A stretch of DNA of 64,000 bases, taken from positions 5,394,001 through 5,458,000 of the forward strand of contig NZ_CP108002.1 of NCBI RefSeq assembly GCF_041435055.1. The letters run 5' to 3'. Each line of letters starts with the position of its first letter. Position 1 is the stretch's first letter. Origin of the DNA: Streptomyces sp. NBC_00341 (GTDB lineage: Bacteria; Actinomycetota; Actinomycetes; Streptomycetales; Streptomycetaceae). This document shows, piece after piece, positions 53,210 through 62,322 of this stretch. Made by a program: the position numbers and the translations under genes. The notes under the pieces were generated by a model that was not told the DNA's origin, made no database searches, and was given only the letters and a program-made list of their open reading frames with translations.

Positions 53210-53872
53210 GTGCTCTTGCTCGCTATGGATACCGCCACCCCTGCCGTCACCGTCGCCCTGTACGACGGGACCCGTGTCGTCGCCGAGTCCGGTCAGGTCG
53301 ACGCCCGGCGGCACGGGGAGCTGCTGCTGCCCGCCGTCGACCGGGTCCTCGCCGCCGCCGGGGTGAAGCTCGACGCCGTGACGGACGTGGTCGTGGGCGT
53401 CGGCCCCGGCCCGTACACCGGTCTGCGGGTCGGCCTGGTGACGGCCGCGACGTTCGGGTCCGTGCTGTCCGTGCCCGTGCACGGGCTGTGCACCCTGGAC
53501 GGCCTCGCGTACGCCGCCGGACAGGACGGCGTCGAGGGACCGTTCGCCGTCGCGACGGACGCCCGCCGCAAGGAGGTCTACTGGGCGCGGTACGAGGACC
53601 CCCGCACCCGGACCGGCGACCCCGCCGTCGACCGGCCCGCGGAGATCGCGGAGCAGCTCGCCGGTCTCCCCGTCGTCGGGGCGGGCGCGGTGCTCTACCC
53701 CGAGGCGTTCCCGGACGCGCGCGGCCCCGAGCACGTCGCGGCCGGTGCGCTGGCCGCCCTCGCCGCCGAGCGCCTCGCCTCCGGGGCCGAGATGCTGCCG
53801 CCGACGCCGCTCTACCTCCGCAGGCCGGACGCGCAGGTCCCGAAGAACTACAAGGTGGTCACGCCGAAGTGA
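53210..53872 (+). CDS. tsaB: tRNA t6A biosynthesis protein TsaB
   Basis: 220 residues from GTG at 53210. MLLLAMDTATPAVTVALYDG and VVVGVGPGPYTGLRVGL are the actin-like TsaB signature. It scaffolds TsaD. Its TGA overlaps the rimI GTG. Order tsaB-rimI-tsaD is standard in actinobacteria. Confidence 0.96.
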   Translation: MLLLAMDTATPAVTVALYDGTRVVAESGQVDARRHGELLLPAVDRVLAAAGVKLDAVTDVVVGVGPGPYTGLRVGLVTAATFGSVLSVPVHGLCTLDGLAYAAGQDGVEGPFAVATDARRKEVYWARYEDPRTRTGDPAVDRPAEIAEQLAGLPVVGAGAVLYPEAFPDARGPEHVAAGALAALAAERLASGAEMLPPTPLYLRRPDAQVPKNYKVVTPK

Positions 53873-54360
53873 GCACCGCGACCGCCGCCCTGCGCGAGAT
53901 GCGCTGGTGGGACATCGAGCCGGTGCTCGACCTGGAGCACGAGCTGTTCCCGGACGACGCCTGGTCGCCCGGCATGTTCTGGTCCGAGCTGGCCCACGCC
54001 CGGGGCCCGCGGGCGACCCGCCGCTACGTGGTCGCGGAGGACCCGGCGACCGGCCGGATCGTCGGCTACGCGGGACTGGCGGCGGCCGGTGACCTCGCCG
54101 ACGTACAGACGATCGCCGTCTCCCGCGACCACTGGGGCGGCGGCCTCGGCTCCGAGCTGCTGACCGATCTGCTGAAGCACGCCACGGCCTTCGAGTGCGC
54201 CGAGGTGCTGCTTGAGGTCCGGGTCGACAACACCCGGGCGCAGAAGCTGTACGAACGCTTCGGCTTCGAACCGATCGGCTTCCGGCGCGGCTACTACCAG
54301 CCCGGCAACATCGACGCGCTCGTCATGCGCCTCCACGTACAAGAAACAGAGACTGACTGA
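53869..54360 (+). CDS. rimI: Ribosomal protein alanine acetyltransferase RimI
   Basis: 163 residues from GTG at 53869. GNAT fold with acetyl-CoA loop [13 protein letters not shown] and [27 protein letters not shown]. It acetylates N-terminal residues, in E. coli that of S18; other targets are possible. It overlaps tsaB by four bases and tsaD by one. Confidence 0.94.
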   Translation: MSTATAALREMRWWDIEPVLDLEHELFPDDAWSPGMFWSELAHARGPRATRRYVVAEDPATGRIVGYAGLAAAGDLADVQTIAVSRDHWGGGLGSELLTDLLKHATAFECAEVLLEVRVDNTRAQKLYERFGFEPIGFRRGYYQPGNIDALVMRLHVQETETD

Positions 54361-55490
54361 TGGCTGACGAACCGCTCGTACTCGGTATCGAGACCTCCTG
54401 CGACGAGACTGGCGTGGGCATCGTCCGGGGGACGACGCTGCTCGCCGACGCCGTCGCCTCCAGTGTCGACACGCACGCCCGCTTCGGCGGCGTCGTCCCG
54501 GAGATCGCCTCCCGCGCACACCTGGAGGCGATGGTCCCGACCATCGAGCGCGCGCTGAAGGAGGCCGGGGTCAGCGGCCGCGACCTCGACGGCATCTCCG
54601 TCACCGCAGGTCCCGGGCTGGCCGGTGCGCTGCTCGTCGGCGTCTCGGCGGCGAAGGCGTACGCGTACGCGCTGAACAAGCCGCTGTACGGGGTGAACCA
54701 CCTGGCCTCGCACATCTGCGTCGACCAGCTGGAGCACGGACCGCTGCCCGAGCCGACGATGGCGCTGCTGGTCAGCGGCGGGCACTCCTCGCTGCTGCTG
54801 GCGCCCGACATCACCAACGACGTCCGGCCGCTCGGCGCGACCATCGACGACGCGGCGGGCGAGGCCTTCGACAAGATCGCCCGGGTGCTGCACCTCGGCT
54901 TCCCCGGCGGCCCGGTCATCGACCGGCTCGCGAAGGAGGGCGACCCGAAGGCCATCGCGTTCCCGCGCGGTCTGACCGGCTCGCGCGACCCCGCGTACGA
55001 CTTCTCCTTCTCCGGCCTGAAGACCTCCGTCGCCCGCTGGATCGAGGCGAAGCGCGCGGTCGGCGAGGAGGTGCCGGTACGGGACGTGGCGGCGTCGTTC
55101 CAGGAGGCCGTGGTGGACGTGCTCACCCGCAAGGCCGTCCGCGCCTGCAAGGACGAGGGCGTCGACCACCTGATGATCGGCGGCGGGGTCGCGGCCAACT
55201 CGCGGCTGCGGGCACTCGCCCAGGAGCGCTGCGAGCGCGCCGGTATCCGGCTGCGGGTGCCGAGGCCCGGTCTGTGCACCGACAACGGCGCGATGGTCGC
55301 CGCCCTGGGCGCGGAGATGGTGGCCCGCAACCGGGCCCCCTCCGACCTGGAGCTGTCGGCCGACTCCTCGCTGCCGGTGACCGAGCCCCACGTACCCGGC
55401 GCCCACGGCCACGGCCACGGCCACTCGCACTCGCACTCGCACGATCATGATCACGTGCACGAGATCAGCAAGGACAACCTCTACTCATGA
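54360..55490 (+). CDS. tsaD: tRNA N6-adenosine threonylcarbamoyltransferase TsaD, with His-rich C-terminal tail
   Basis: 376 residues. [13 protein letters not shown] start, metal ligands in [18 protein letters not shown], and [10 protein letters not shown]. It performs the last step of t6A synthesis with TsaB and TsaE. The C-terminus carries about 30 extra residues, [20 protein letters not shown] then [10 protein letters not shown], a repetitive His-rich tail likely to bind Zn or Ni. The tail is not part of the usual fold. Confidence 0.96.
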   Translation: MADEPLVLGIETSCDETGVGIVRGTTLLADAVASSVDTHARFGGVVPEIASRAHLEAMVPTIERALKEAGVSGRDLDGISVTAGPGLAGALLVGVSAAKAYAYALNKPLYGVNHLASHICVDQLEHGPLPEPTMALLVSGGHSSLLLAPDITNDVRPLGATIDDAAGEAFDKIARVLHLGFPGGPVIDRLAKEGDPKAIAFPRGLTGSRDPAYDFSFSGLKTSVARWIEAKRAVGEEVPVRDVAASFQEAVVDVLTRKAVRACKDEGVDHLMIGGGVAANSRLRALAQERCERAGIRLRVPRPGLCTDNGAMVAALGAEMVARNRAPSDLELSADSSLPVTEPHVPGAHGHGHGHSHSHSHDHDHVHEISKDNLYS

Positions 55491-55765
55491 GCGGTACGAC
55501 GGTCGCCCTGATGTGGGAGGCCCGTGCCACAGAGGGCCGGGGCGCGGAGCTGCTGGAGTGGGCGCGCGCCCGCGCGGGCGAGCTGGCGCGGCCGCCGCTG
55601 CGCAGCGAGCTGCTGCGCGCCCCGCAGGACCGGGTGCTGGTCATCACCTGGTGGGAGGGCGCGTACGGCGACGAGCTGCCGGAGCTGCCCGAGCCGGACG
55701 CGGCGGCCGTCACCCGGCCGGTGCACCGCTGGCGCTTCGAGTCCCTCGGGCCAGCAGACCGGTGA
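55487..55765 (+). CDS. Small hypothetical protein coupled to tsaD
   Basis: 92 residues from ATG at 55487, overlapping the tsaD stop by four bases. [22 protein letters not shown] and [13 protein letters not shown] suggest a small ferredoxin-like alpha/beta fold (antibiotic-monooxygenase-like dimension), but no family is certain. Its 3' end overlaps the convergent TetR gene by 56 bp. Confidence 0.7.
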   Translation: MSGTTVALMWEARATEGRGAELLEWARARAGELARPPLRSELLRAPQDRVLVITWWEGAYGDELPELPEPDAAAVTRPVHRWRFESLGPADR

Positions 55766-56417
55766 TGATCGCGTCGAGTTCGTCCACCACGTCGTAGTCG
55801 GCGGCGTACGCCCGCCAGTCGTCCTTGATCGCGGTGAGCCGGGGCAGCTCCGCCGCGTCCGCCTCTGTGACCATGTCGGGGAAGTACCGCTTGGGCGACG
55901 GGTGTTCGGCCCGTCTGGCGGCGGCCCGGCGGAAGACCAGGTCGCCGTAGACGTAGCTCCAGATCGTCCGGTAGGCGCGTACCGCCCGGCCGGGGGAGAG
56001 GCCGCAGTCGAGCGCGCAGCCGATGATCTCCTCGACCATCCAGAGCGCGTTGCGGTCGGTCAGCTCGCCCAGCGCCAGGATGTCGAGCACCCAGGGGATC
56101 TGCGCCAGGATCTCGTGCATGTGCGCGGCGACGGCGGTCAGCCGTTCGCGCGGGTCCGCGGGCAGCTCCGGGCGCGGGAAGGCGGCCGCCGTCCCGGAGA
56201 GGGTGAGCATCAGCAGCTCGTCCTTGTCCTGGACGTAGTGGTAGAGCGCCATCGGGGTGGAGCCGAGCTCCTTCGCCACCCGCCGCATGCTGAGGGCGTC
56301 CAGGCCCTCTTCCTCGATGATGCGGCGCGCCGTGGCGACCATGGCGTCCGGATCGAGCCTGCGCGGACGCCCTACGGACCGCTTGGTCCCCGGCGGTTTC
56401 TTCTCTGTCCCTGACAC
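55710..56417 (-). CDS. TetR-family regulator
   Basis: 235 residues. The N-terminal HTH (about 28-70) has LSMRRVAKELGSTPMALYHYV, with a TetR_C-type C-terminal domain containing LAQIPWVLDILALGELTDRN. It is divergent from an MFS exporter, with a palindromic operator in the 102-bp spacer, so it very likely represses that pump. Confidence 0.9.
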   Translation of the reverse strand: MSGTEKKPPGTKRSVGRPRRLDPDAMVATARRIIEEEGLDALSMRRVAKELGSTPMALYHYVQDKDELLMLTLSGTAAAFPRPELPADPRERLTAVAAHMHEILAQIPWVLDILALGELTDRNALWMVEEIIGCALDCGLSPGRAVRAYRTIWSYVYGDLVFRRAAARRAEHPSPKRYFPDMVTEADAAELPRLTAIKDDWRAYAADYDVVDELDAIITGLLARGTRSASGAPAG

Positions 56418-56465
56418 CCGGTCATTGTCTCCCGTCCCCTCCGCCGCATCATCCGCGCTTAATTT

Positions 56466-56479
56466 CTATACGCGTATAG
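56466..56479. promoter_or_regulatory. Operator between TetR and MFS genes
   Basis: CTATACGCGTATAG is a perfect 14-bp palindrome. TATAGT at 56475-56480 could serve as the -10 of the MFS gene, so repressor binding would block it directly. Confidence 0.7.
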
Positions 56480-56519
56480 TAATCTCTCGACCGAGTGACC
56501 GCGAGGGAAGGGGAAGACC

Positions 56520-58052
56520 GTGAACGACCGATCACGGCGGATGCGTTGGCTCCTGCCGGTAGCTCTCACCGTGCAGTTCATGGTGGCGCTGGACATGTCC
56601 GTGGTGAACGTCGCGCTGCCGGACATGCGCGCCGATCTCGGCTTCACACCGCAGGGGCTCCTGTGGGTCGTGAACGCCTACGCGCTCGCCTTCGGCGGGC
56701 TGCTGATGCTCGGCGGGCGGCTCGCCGACCTGCTCGGCAGCCGGCCCGTGCTGATCGGCGGACTGGTGCTCTTCGGGGCGGCGAGCCTGGCCGGCGGGTT
56801 CGCCGGGTCGCCGGGCCTGCTGCTGGCCGCGCGGGCGGTGCAGGGGGTCGGCGCCGCCGCGCTCGCCCCGGTGGCCTTCGCGCTGATCGCCATCGCCTTC
56901 CCGGCCGGACCGGCGCGCTCCCGCGCCCTCGGGCTCTGGGGCATGGCGGGGGCGGCGGGCGGCGCGGTCGGGGTGCTGGCCGGCGGGGTGCTCACGGACG
57001 CGGCGGGCTGGCGCGCGGTGATGCTCGTCAACGTGCCCATCGTGGCCTTCGCCCTGTTCGCCTCCCTGCGCACCGGACCGACCGCGGGACCCGCGGGGCC
57101 CGGCGCCCGGCTCGACGTGGCCGGGGCGCTGCTCGCCACCTGCGGTACGACCCTGCTCGTCCTCGGGCTCGTGGGGACCTCGACCCACCCGTGGGGGTCC
57201 GCCAGGACCCTCTGCACCCTCGGCGGCGCGGCCCTGCTGCTCGTCGCCTTCGTCGTCGTCGAACAGCGCACCGCGCACCCGCTGCTGCGGCCCGGCCTGC
57301 TGAAGGGGCGGCCGGTCCTGACGGCGAACCTGTTCTGCCTGCTGCTCAGCTCCGGCCAGTTCGCCGCGTTCTACTTCGTCTCGCTCTGCCTGCAGCAGGT
57401 GCTCGGCTACGGACCGACCGCGGCCGGAATCGCCTTCCTGCCGTTCAGTGCGGGCGTCGTCGCGGGCTCGGTCATCGCCACCCGTACGGTCGCGGCGCTC
57501 GGTACCCGGTGGCTGCTGGCCCTGGGCGGCTCGCTGGCCGCCCTCGGCATCGCCGGGTTCGCGGTCACCGCCCGGACGGACGCCACCTTCCTCACCTTCG
57601 TCCTCGGCCCGTCCGTGGTCTCCGCCGTCGGTATCGGCATGTGCTTCGTGCCGCTCGGCACCGCCGCCACGACCGATGTCGAGGCCGGGGAGACCGGGAT
57701 GGCCTCCGGGCTGCTGAACAGCGCCCGGCAGGTGGGCGGCTCGCTGGGGCTCGCGGTCCTGGTGACGGTCGCCGCGCAGGTCAGCGGGGACTCCAGCCGG
57801 CCGGCCGACCTGGTCTCCGGATACGCGACGGCCTTCTGGGCCGCCGCCGGGCTGCTCGCGGCGGGGACGCTGGCGGCGCTGCTCCTGCTCCCGCGCGACC
57901 GGCGGGCCGGGGCGGCGCCCGCGTCCGGAACCGGGACGGCGACCGCTCCGGTAACCGGACCGGCGGGCGTACCGGTGGCCGGTCCGGAAGGCCTCCGAAC
58001 CCATTCCGCCGGAGATGGTGATCCGGCCGTGTCCCGTTCGACGCGGGGGTGA
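56520..58052 (+). CDS. MFS drug-efflux transporter, DHA2 (14-TM) type
   Basis: 510 residues from GTG at 56520. FMVALDMSVVNVALPDM is the family start; LADLLGSRPVL is motif A and LAGGVLTD the antiporter motif C. Fourteen membrane segments are visible. The C-terminal cytoplasmic tail is Ala/Gly/Pro-rich. It probably exports drugs by proton antiport under TetR control. Confidence 0.92.
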   Translation: MNDRSRRMRWLLPVALTVQFMVALDMSVVNVALPDMRADLGFTPQGLLWVVNAYALAFGGLLMLGGRLADLLGSRPVLIGGLVLFGAASLAGGFAGSPGLLLAARAVQGVGAAALAPVAFALIAIAFPAGPARSRALGLWGMAGAAGGAVGVLAGGVLTDAAGWRAVMLVNVPIVAFALFASLRTGPTAGPAGPGARLDVAGALLATCGTTLLVLGLVGTSTHPWGSARTLCTLGGAALLLVAFVVVEQRTAHPLLRPGLLKGRPVLTANLFCLLLSSGQFAAFYFVSLCLQQVLGYGPTAAGIAFLPFSAGVVAGSVIATRTVAALGTRWLLALGGSLAALGIAGFAVTARTDATFLTFVLGPSVVSAVGIGMCFVPLGTAATTDVEAGETGMASGLLNSARQVGGSLGLAVLVTVAAQVSGDSSRPADLVSGYATAFWAAAGLLAAGTLAALLLLPRDRRAGAAPASGTGTATAPVTGPAGVPVAGPEGLRTHSAGDGDPAVSRSTRG

Positions 58053-58249
58053 GGGGCGGGGGCCCGGCCGCGAGAGCCCTCGGTCGCGCCCCCGCCCTCA
58101 AGGCGTACGACTTGCCGCCGGGCGTCCGGCGGGATCTGCTGGTCAGGATGGGGCGTACGGACGAGGCGCGCGTCGAGTCCGTACGGGCGGCGGAGCCGAC
58201 CCGCGAAGGACGGGAACGGGCGATGCCGCTGGACCGGGCCGGCCGATGA
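58049..58249 (+). pseudogene. C-terminal remnant of an ECF sigma factor
   Basis: The 66-codon frame contains KAYDLPPGVRRDLLVRMGRT then DEARVESVRAAEPTREGRERAM. This resembles the C-terminal TPR-like end of SigJ/ECF42-type sigma factors (RADLLxRLGRxxEA...AEPxxxERxxL). Sigma-2 and sigma-4 domains are absent. ECF42 genes are usually next to DGPF/PhnB-type genes, and a PhnB-like gene follows, which supports the reading. Confidence 0.55.
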
Positions 58250-58312
58250 GTTCCGGGTCCGGGACCGGTCTACCCTGCACGACCGTCCGCACCACCGTGC
58301 GAGGAGAAGACC

Positions 58313-58783
58313 ATGCAGAAAGTCACCACGTTCCTGTGGTTCGACCACAACCGGGCCGAGGAGGCCGCGGACCACTACATTTCGGTCGTCGGCGGTGACT
58401 CCCGCGTCCTGGACGTGACCCGCTGGACCCCGTCGTCACCCGGCGAGGCGGGCGCCGTGATGACCGTGCGTTTCCAGCTGGAGGGCACGGAGTACATCGC
58501 GTTCAACGGCGGCCCCGAGTTCCCCTTCAGCGAGGCCGTGTCCCTCTCCGTCGAATGCGCCTCCCAGGAGGAGGCGGACCGGCTGTGGGACGAGCTCACC
58601 GCGGACGGCGGACAGGAGAGCCAGTGCGGCTGGCTCAAGGACAGGTTCGGCGTCTCCTGGCAGATCGTCCCGCCCGGCCTCGGTGACGCCCTGACCGACC
58701 CGGACCCGGAGAAGGCGGCCCGCGCCATGAAGGCGATGCTCGGCATGAAGCGGCTCGACATCGAGGCCCTGCGCAACGCCTGA
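58313..58783 (+). CDS. PhnB-like VOC family protein
   Basis: 156 residues from ATG at 58313 with GAGGAGAAG upstream. MQKVTTFLWFDHNRAEEAADHYISV, FNGGPEFPFSEAVSLSVEC and CGWLKDRFGVSWQIVP are signatures of 3-demethylubiquinone-methyltransferase-like PhnB proteins. Enzymatic role is unknown in this subgroup. Confidence 0.9.
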   Translation: MQKVTTFLWFDHNRAEEAADHYISVVGGDSRVLDVTRWTPSSPGEAGAVMTVRFQLEGTEYIAFNGGPEFPFSEAVSLSVECASQEEADRLWDELTADGGQESQCGWLKDRFGVSWQIVPPGLGDALTDPDPEKAARAMKAMLGMKRLDIEALRNA

Positions 58784-58834
58784 ACCCGGTCCCGAAGGCT
58801 GTCCGGGCAGCGCGCGCTCGGTAGGGTCTCGGCC

Positions 58835-59500
58835 ATGTCCCGCCGTTCAGCGCTGCCGCCGCCCCCGCCGCCCGTGGAGATACGCACCTGGCCCGACCGG
58901 GGCGCCCTGCTCGCCGACCGGGCCCTGATCCTGGGCGAGTTGGTGAAGATGCACCTGGGGCCGGGGCGGCTCGGGCTGCTGTGGCTCTGGGGTGGGCTCG
59001 GCGCGCTCGGCTGGTCGCTGATCGGTACGGCGTTCATCTCCTTCGAGGAGTCCTACGACATCTTCGGCGCCATCTACGGGGTGGTCCTCCTCGCCCTGGG
59101 CGCGGGCGCCCTGGTGCCGGCCGTCATCCTGGTCGTCGTCGGCCTGCGCCGCGACGTCCAGGTACGCCGACTGCTCGTCGGGTGGGGCGAGTTGGAGCGC
59201 GATCCGGTGGGTGACCGCGCGCTCCGGATGCCGGGTACGAGCCTGGTCTGGCTGCTGCTCTCCTTCCTGCTGTGCGCGGGCGGGCTGTTCACCTGCGTCG
59301 CCGTTCCGGCCGGTGCCACCCGTGGGGACGACAGCTACGGACTGGTCGCCCTCGGCATGGGGCTCGGCCTGATCGGCTGGCTCGTCGGTCTGATCGGCGT
59401 CACCAAGGCTCTCCTGCACCGGCGTTGGGTGATCCGGGTGCTGATCGGGGCGCCCGCGCCCGGCGCGCTGATCTCCTCCGGAGGCGGGGCGCACCGCTGA
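58835..59500 (+). CDS. Membrane protein, four TM segments, function unknown
   Basis: 221 residues. A Pro-rich N-terminus (LPPPPPPVEIRTWPDRGALL) is followed by membrane segments near 50-68, 80-102, 138-158 and 168-190. The Arg-rich loop GLRRDVQVRRLL probably faces the cytoplasm. No family recognised. Confidence 0.65.
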   Translation: MSRRSALPPPPPPVEIRTWPDRGALLADRALILGELVKMHLGPGRLGLLWLWGGLGALGWSLIGTAFISFEESYDIFGAIYGVVLLALGAGALVPAVILVVVGLRRDVQVRRLLVGWGELERDPVGDRALRMPGTSLVWLLLSFLLCAGGLFTCVAVPAGATRGDDSYGLVALGMGLGLIGWLVGLIGVTKALLHRRWVIRVLIGAPAPGALISSGGGAHR

Positions 59501-59552
59501 CTCCGGTCCTATCCTTGGCGCGTACACGAAGAATTCTGGGGGAGGGCGTGTC

Positions 59553-59918
59553 ATGGAGTGGTACTGGTGGTTGCTGATCATCTTCTGGACGGGCGGATTC
59601 GGCTGGCTGGTCGACAACGGCCGTACGGCGCTGCGCAACCGGCACGAGCGCAGGCTGGAACTGCTGGAGGCGGGCAAGCGGGAACGGCTGGCCGTCGAGG
59701 CGGCGAACAAGCCGCCGGAGCCGGTCTGCGGCTGCACGCACCACCTCGCCAAGCACGACAAGCAGGGCAAGTGCCATGAGCTGGTCGAGGTGCCGACCGC
59801 CTGGGACGAGCAGAAGAAGCCGGTCCGCTTCGAGTCGGGCGGGTGCAACTGCCAGCAGTACGTGGGCCCGCAGCCGCTCTCGCAGGTGTACGCCGACGAG
59901 CTGACCGACCTCGGCTGA
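59553..59918 (+). CDS. Small membrane-anchored Cys-rich protein
   Basis: 121 residues. One N-terminal membrane helix (WWLLIIFWTGGFGWLV) precedes a charged helix and a domain with CGCTHHLAKHDKQGKCHEL and GGCNCQQYVG. Five Cys and three His suggest a zinc site. Role unknown; the gene is convergent with the methyltransferase 24 bp away. Confidence 0.75.
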   Translation: MEWYWWLLIIFWTGGFGWLVDNGRTALRNRHERRLELLEAGKRERLAVEAANKPPEPVCGCTHHLAKHDKQGKCHELVEVPTAWDEQKKPVRFESGGCNCQQYVGPQPLSQVYADELTDLG

Positions 59919-59942
59919 AGCGTCTGCGAAGTGCCGCCTTCG

Positions 59943-61217
59943 CTACCGGTGGTCGGCCTCCGGGCCGGTCACGGGGTGGCCGATCAGCATCGTCGGGGCG
60001 TCCGCGACCCGGGTCAGGAAGACGGTGGCCCGGTTGGGGCCCTGGAGCTTCATCTTCCGGCGCAGTTCCTCCGGTTCGACCGGCGAGCCGCGCTTCTTGA
60101 CCGTCAGGACGCCGACCTTCCGCTCCCGCAGCAGCGCCTTCAGCCGCTTCATGTTGAACGGCAGCTGATCGGTGATCTCGTACCCGGCGGTGTACGGGGA
60201 GTCGTACAGCTCGTCGCTCGTGACGTACGCGATCCTCTCGTCGATCAGCCGGCCGCCGCACCGGTCCACGATGTCCGCGACCAGATGGGCCCGGATCACC
60301 GCGCCGTCCGGCTCGTACAGATACCGGCCGACCGGCCCGACCGGCGGGGCGGGCAGCGCGGCCTGGGCCGACAGGGTGGCCCCCGACGGGAGCAGGGTGG
60401 CGCGGTAGGCGCCCGCCTCGAAGCCCTCGCCGAACCAGAGCACCGCCTCCTTCACGTCGCCGCCGTCCGAGATCCACTCGGCCTCCGCCTGCGGGCCGAT
60501 CGCCTCGTGCGGGACGCCGGGCGCGATCTTCAGCGCCGCCCTCGGGGCCTTGAGCGCGGCGGCGGTCGCCCAGGACAGCGGCGGGGAGTAGGCCTCCGGG
60601 TCGAAGATCCGGCCCCGGCCGCCCCGGCGGGCCGGGTCGACGAACACCGCGTCGTACGGCGAGGTGTCGATCTCCGTGACGTCGGCGCACCGCACCTCGA
60701 TCAGCGCGTCCAGGCCGAGCGCGGCGGCGTTGGCCCCGGCCACCTCCGCGGTCAGCGGGTCGCGGTCCACGGCGAGGACGGAGATCCCGGCGCGGGCCAG
60801 CGCGATGGCGTCGCCGCCGATCCCGCAGCAGAGGTCGGCGACGCTGCGGACCCCAGCGCCCGCGAACCGTCCGGCGCGGTGGGCCGCCACCGAGGTGCGG
60901 GTCGCCTGCTCCACCCCGTTCGGCGTGAAGAACATCCGGTGCGCGTCCTCGGCGCCGAACTTCGCCACCGCCCGCTGCCGCAGCCGCGCCTGCCCCAGCG
61001 CCGCGGAGACCAGGCCGGCCGGGTGGGTGCGGCGCAGCCGGGTGGCGGTGGCGAGTTCGGTGGCGGGGTCGTACGAGCGCAGCCCGGCCAGCAGCTCGGC
61101 ACCCTCGGGGGTGCGCAGGGCCCGGAACCCGGCGAGGGGGTCGGGGGCGTCGGACGGGTTGGGGGCGTCGGACGGGTCGGGCCCGTCGGGCGGGGCGAGA
61201 GCGTTCACCTGCCCCAT
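59943..61217 (-). CDS. SAM-dependent methyltransferase with THUMP-like C-terminal domain
   Basis: 424 residues from ATG at 61217. After a repetitive DPSDAPNPSDAPDP segment, the Rossmann fold shows VADLCCGIGGDAIALARAG (SAM motif I), AVDRDPLTAEVA and VFVDPARRGGRGR. The C-terminal part has RLKALLRERKVGVLTVKKRG. These features match RNA-methyltransferase-like class I enzymes with a THUMP-like domain. Substrate is unknown. Confidence 0.85.
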   Translation of the reverse strand: MGQVNALAPPDGPDPSDAPNPSDAPDPLAGFRALRTPEGAELLAGLRSYDPATELATATRLRRTHPAGLVSAALGQARLRQRAVAKFGAEDAHRMFFTPNGVEQATRTSVAAHRAGRFAGAGVRSVADLCCGIGGDAIALARAGISVLAVDRDPLTAEVAGANAAALGLDALIEVRCADVTEIDTSPYDAVFVDPARRGGRGRIFDPEAYSPPLSWATAAALKAPRAALKIAPGVPHEAIGPQAEAEWISDGGDVKEAVLWFGEGFEAGAYRATLLPSGATLSAQAALPAPPVGPVGRYLYEPDGAVIRAHLVADIVDRCGGRLIDERIAYVTSDELYDSPYTAGYEITDQLPFNMKRLKALLRERKVGVLTVKKRGSPVEPEELRRKMKLQGPNRATVFLTRVADAPTMLIGHPVTGPEADHR

Positions 61218-61332
61218 TGTGAGCCAGCCGGGCGACCGTGCGGGCCCGGCGGCGGTGTCGGCCCGGGAGCCCGATGACGTACTGGCAGTATGCGGCGCCA
61301 TGCAGCTTGTACGACAAAAGGAAGAATTCACC

Positions 61333-62322
61333 ATGAAGAGGCGCAGACCCGGACAGGCGGAACAGGGGCAGGGCGGCACGGGGCGCGGGAGGGGATACCT
61401 GCGGCGCCGGCCCGGATACGCGGTCCTGGCCGCGCTCCTGGTCGCCGCGGTCGGCTCCGGCTGCGCGGCCGGGACCGACAGCCGTACCGACGTGGGGGCC
61501 GGACAGGGCGCCAAGGCCCTCGCCGGGCAGCCGGGCAGCCAGGCCGGGAACGCGGGAGCGGCGGGCACCCGCGCCGCCCAGGCCGAGAAGGCGCGCCTGG
61601 CCCAGGCCGCCCGCGCGGTCGCCGCCAAGAAGTGGGGGCTGGCGAGCACCCCGCTGGCCGCGCCGGTCCCGCCCGCCGTGAAGCCGCACATCACCACCCG
61701 CAAGGGCTTCGAGGTCGAGGGCGGTGACGACTCGCTGCCGCCGGTCTTCACCACGGTCCCGACCGACAAGAAGATCGTCTTCCTGACGATGGACGACGGG
61801 GACGACAAGGACCCCGAGCTGCTGCGGATGATGTCGGACCTGAACATCCCGTACAGCGCCTTCCTCAGCGACTACCTGGTGCGCGACGACTACGGGTACT
61901 TCAAGGACGCCCAGTCCCGCGGCGTCTCCATCAACAACCACACGCTCAACCACCGCTACCTGCCCGGTCTCTCCCACGACGAGCAGAAGCAGGAGATCTG
62001 CGACCAGCAGGACATCCTCCAGAAGCAGTACGGCGAGCGCCCCCGGCTCTTCCGGCCGCCGTACGGCAACTACAACGGCGACACCCTGCGGATCGCCAAG
62101 TCCTGCGGCATCACCGCCGTGCCCCTGTGGGCGGCGGAGGCGTTCCCCGACCACATGGAGTGGCGGGAGGAGGACCAGGACCTGCACCCCGGAGACATCA
62201 TCCTCACGCACTTCCGCGGCAAGAAGGACTGGAAGGGCTCCATGCCCGACCTGGTCCGGGCCGCCATGAAGGTCATCACGGACAAGGGATACGCCGTGGC
62301 CCGGCTGGAGGACTACGTATGA
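61333..62322 (+). CDS. Lipoprotein polysaccharide deacetylase
   Basis: 329 residues from ATG at 61333 with AAGGAAG upstream. Arg-rich N-terminus and hydrophobic segment end in lipobox VGSGC. The NodB-type domain has TMDDGDDKD (metal Asp pair), INNHTLNHR (His pair) and RPPYGNYNG. It probably deacetylates peptidoglycan or another cell-surface polysaccharide outside the membrane. The stop overlaps the next lipoprotein gene (ATGA). Confidence 0.92.
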   Translation: MKRRRPGQAEQGQGGTGRGRGYLRRRPGYAVLAALLVAAVGSGCAAGTDSRTDVGAGQGAKALAGQPGSQAGNAGAAGTRAAQAEKARLAQAARAVAAKKWGLASTPLAAPVPPAVKPHITTRKGFEVEGGDDSLPPVFTTVPTDKKIVFLTMDDGDDKDPELLRMMSDLNIPYSAFLSDYLVRDDYGYFKDAQSRGVSINNHTLNHRYLPGLSHDEQKQEICDQQDILQKQYGERPRLFRPPYGNYNGDTLRIAKSCGITAVPLWAAEAFPDHMEWREEDQDLHPGDIILTHFRGKKDWKGSMPDLVRAAMKVITDKGYAVARLEDYV

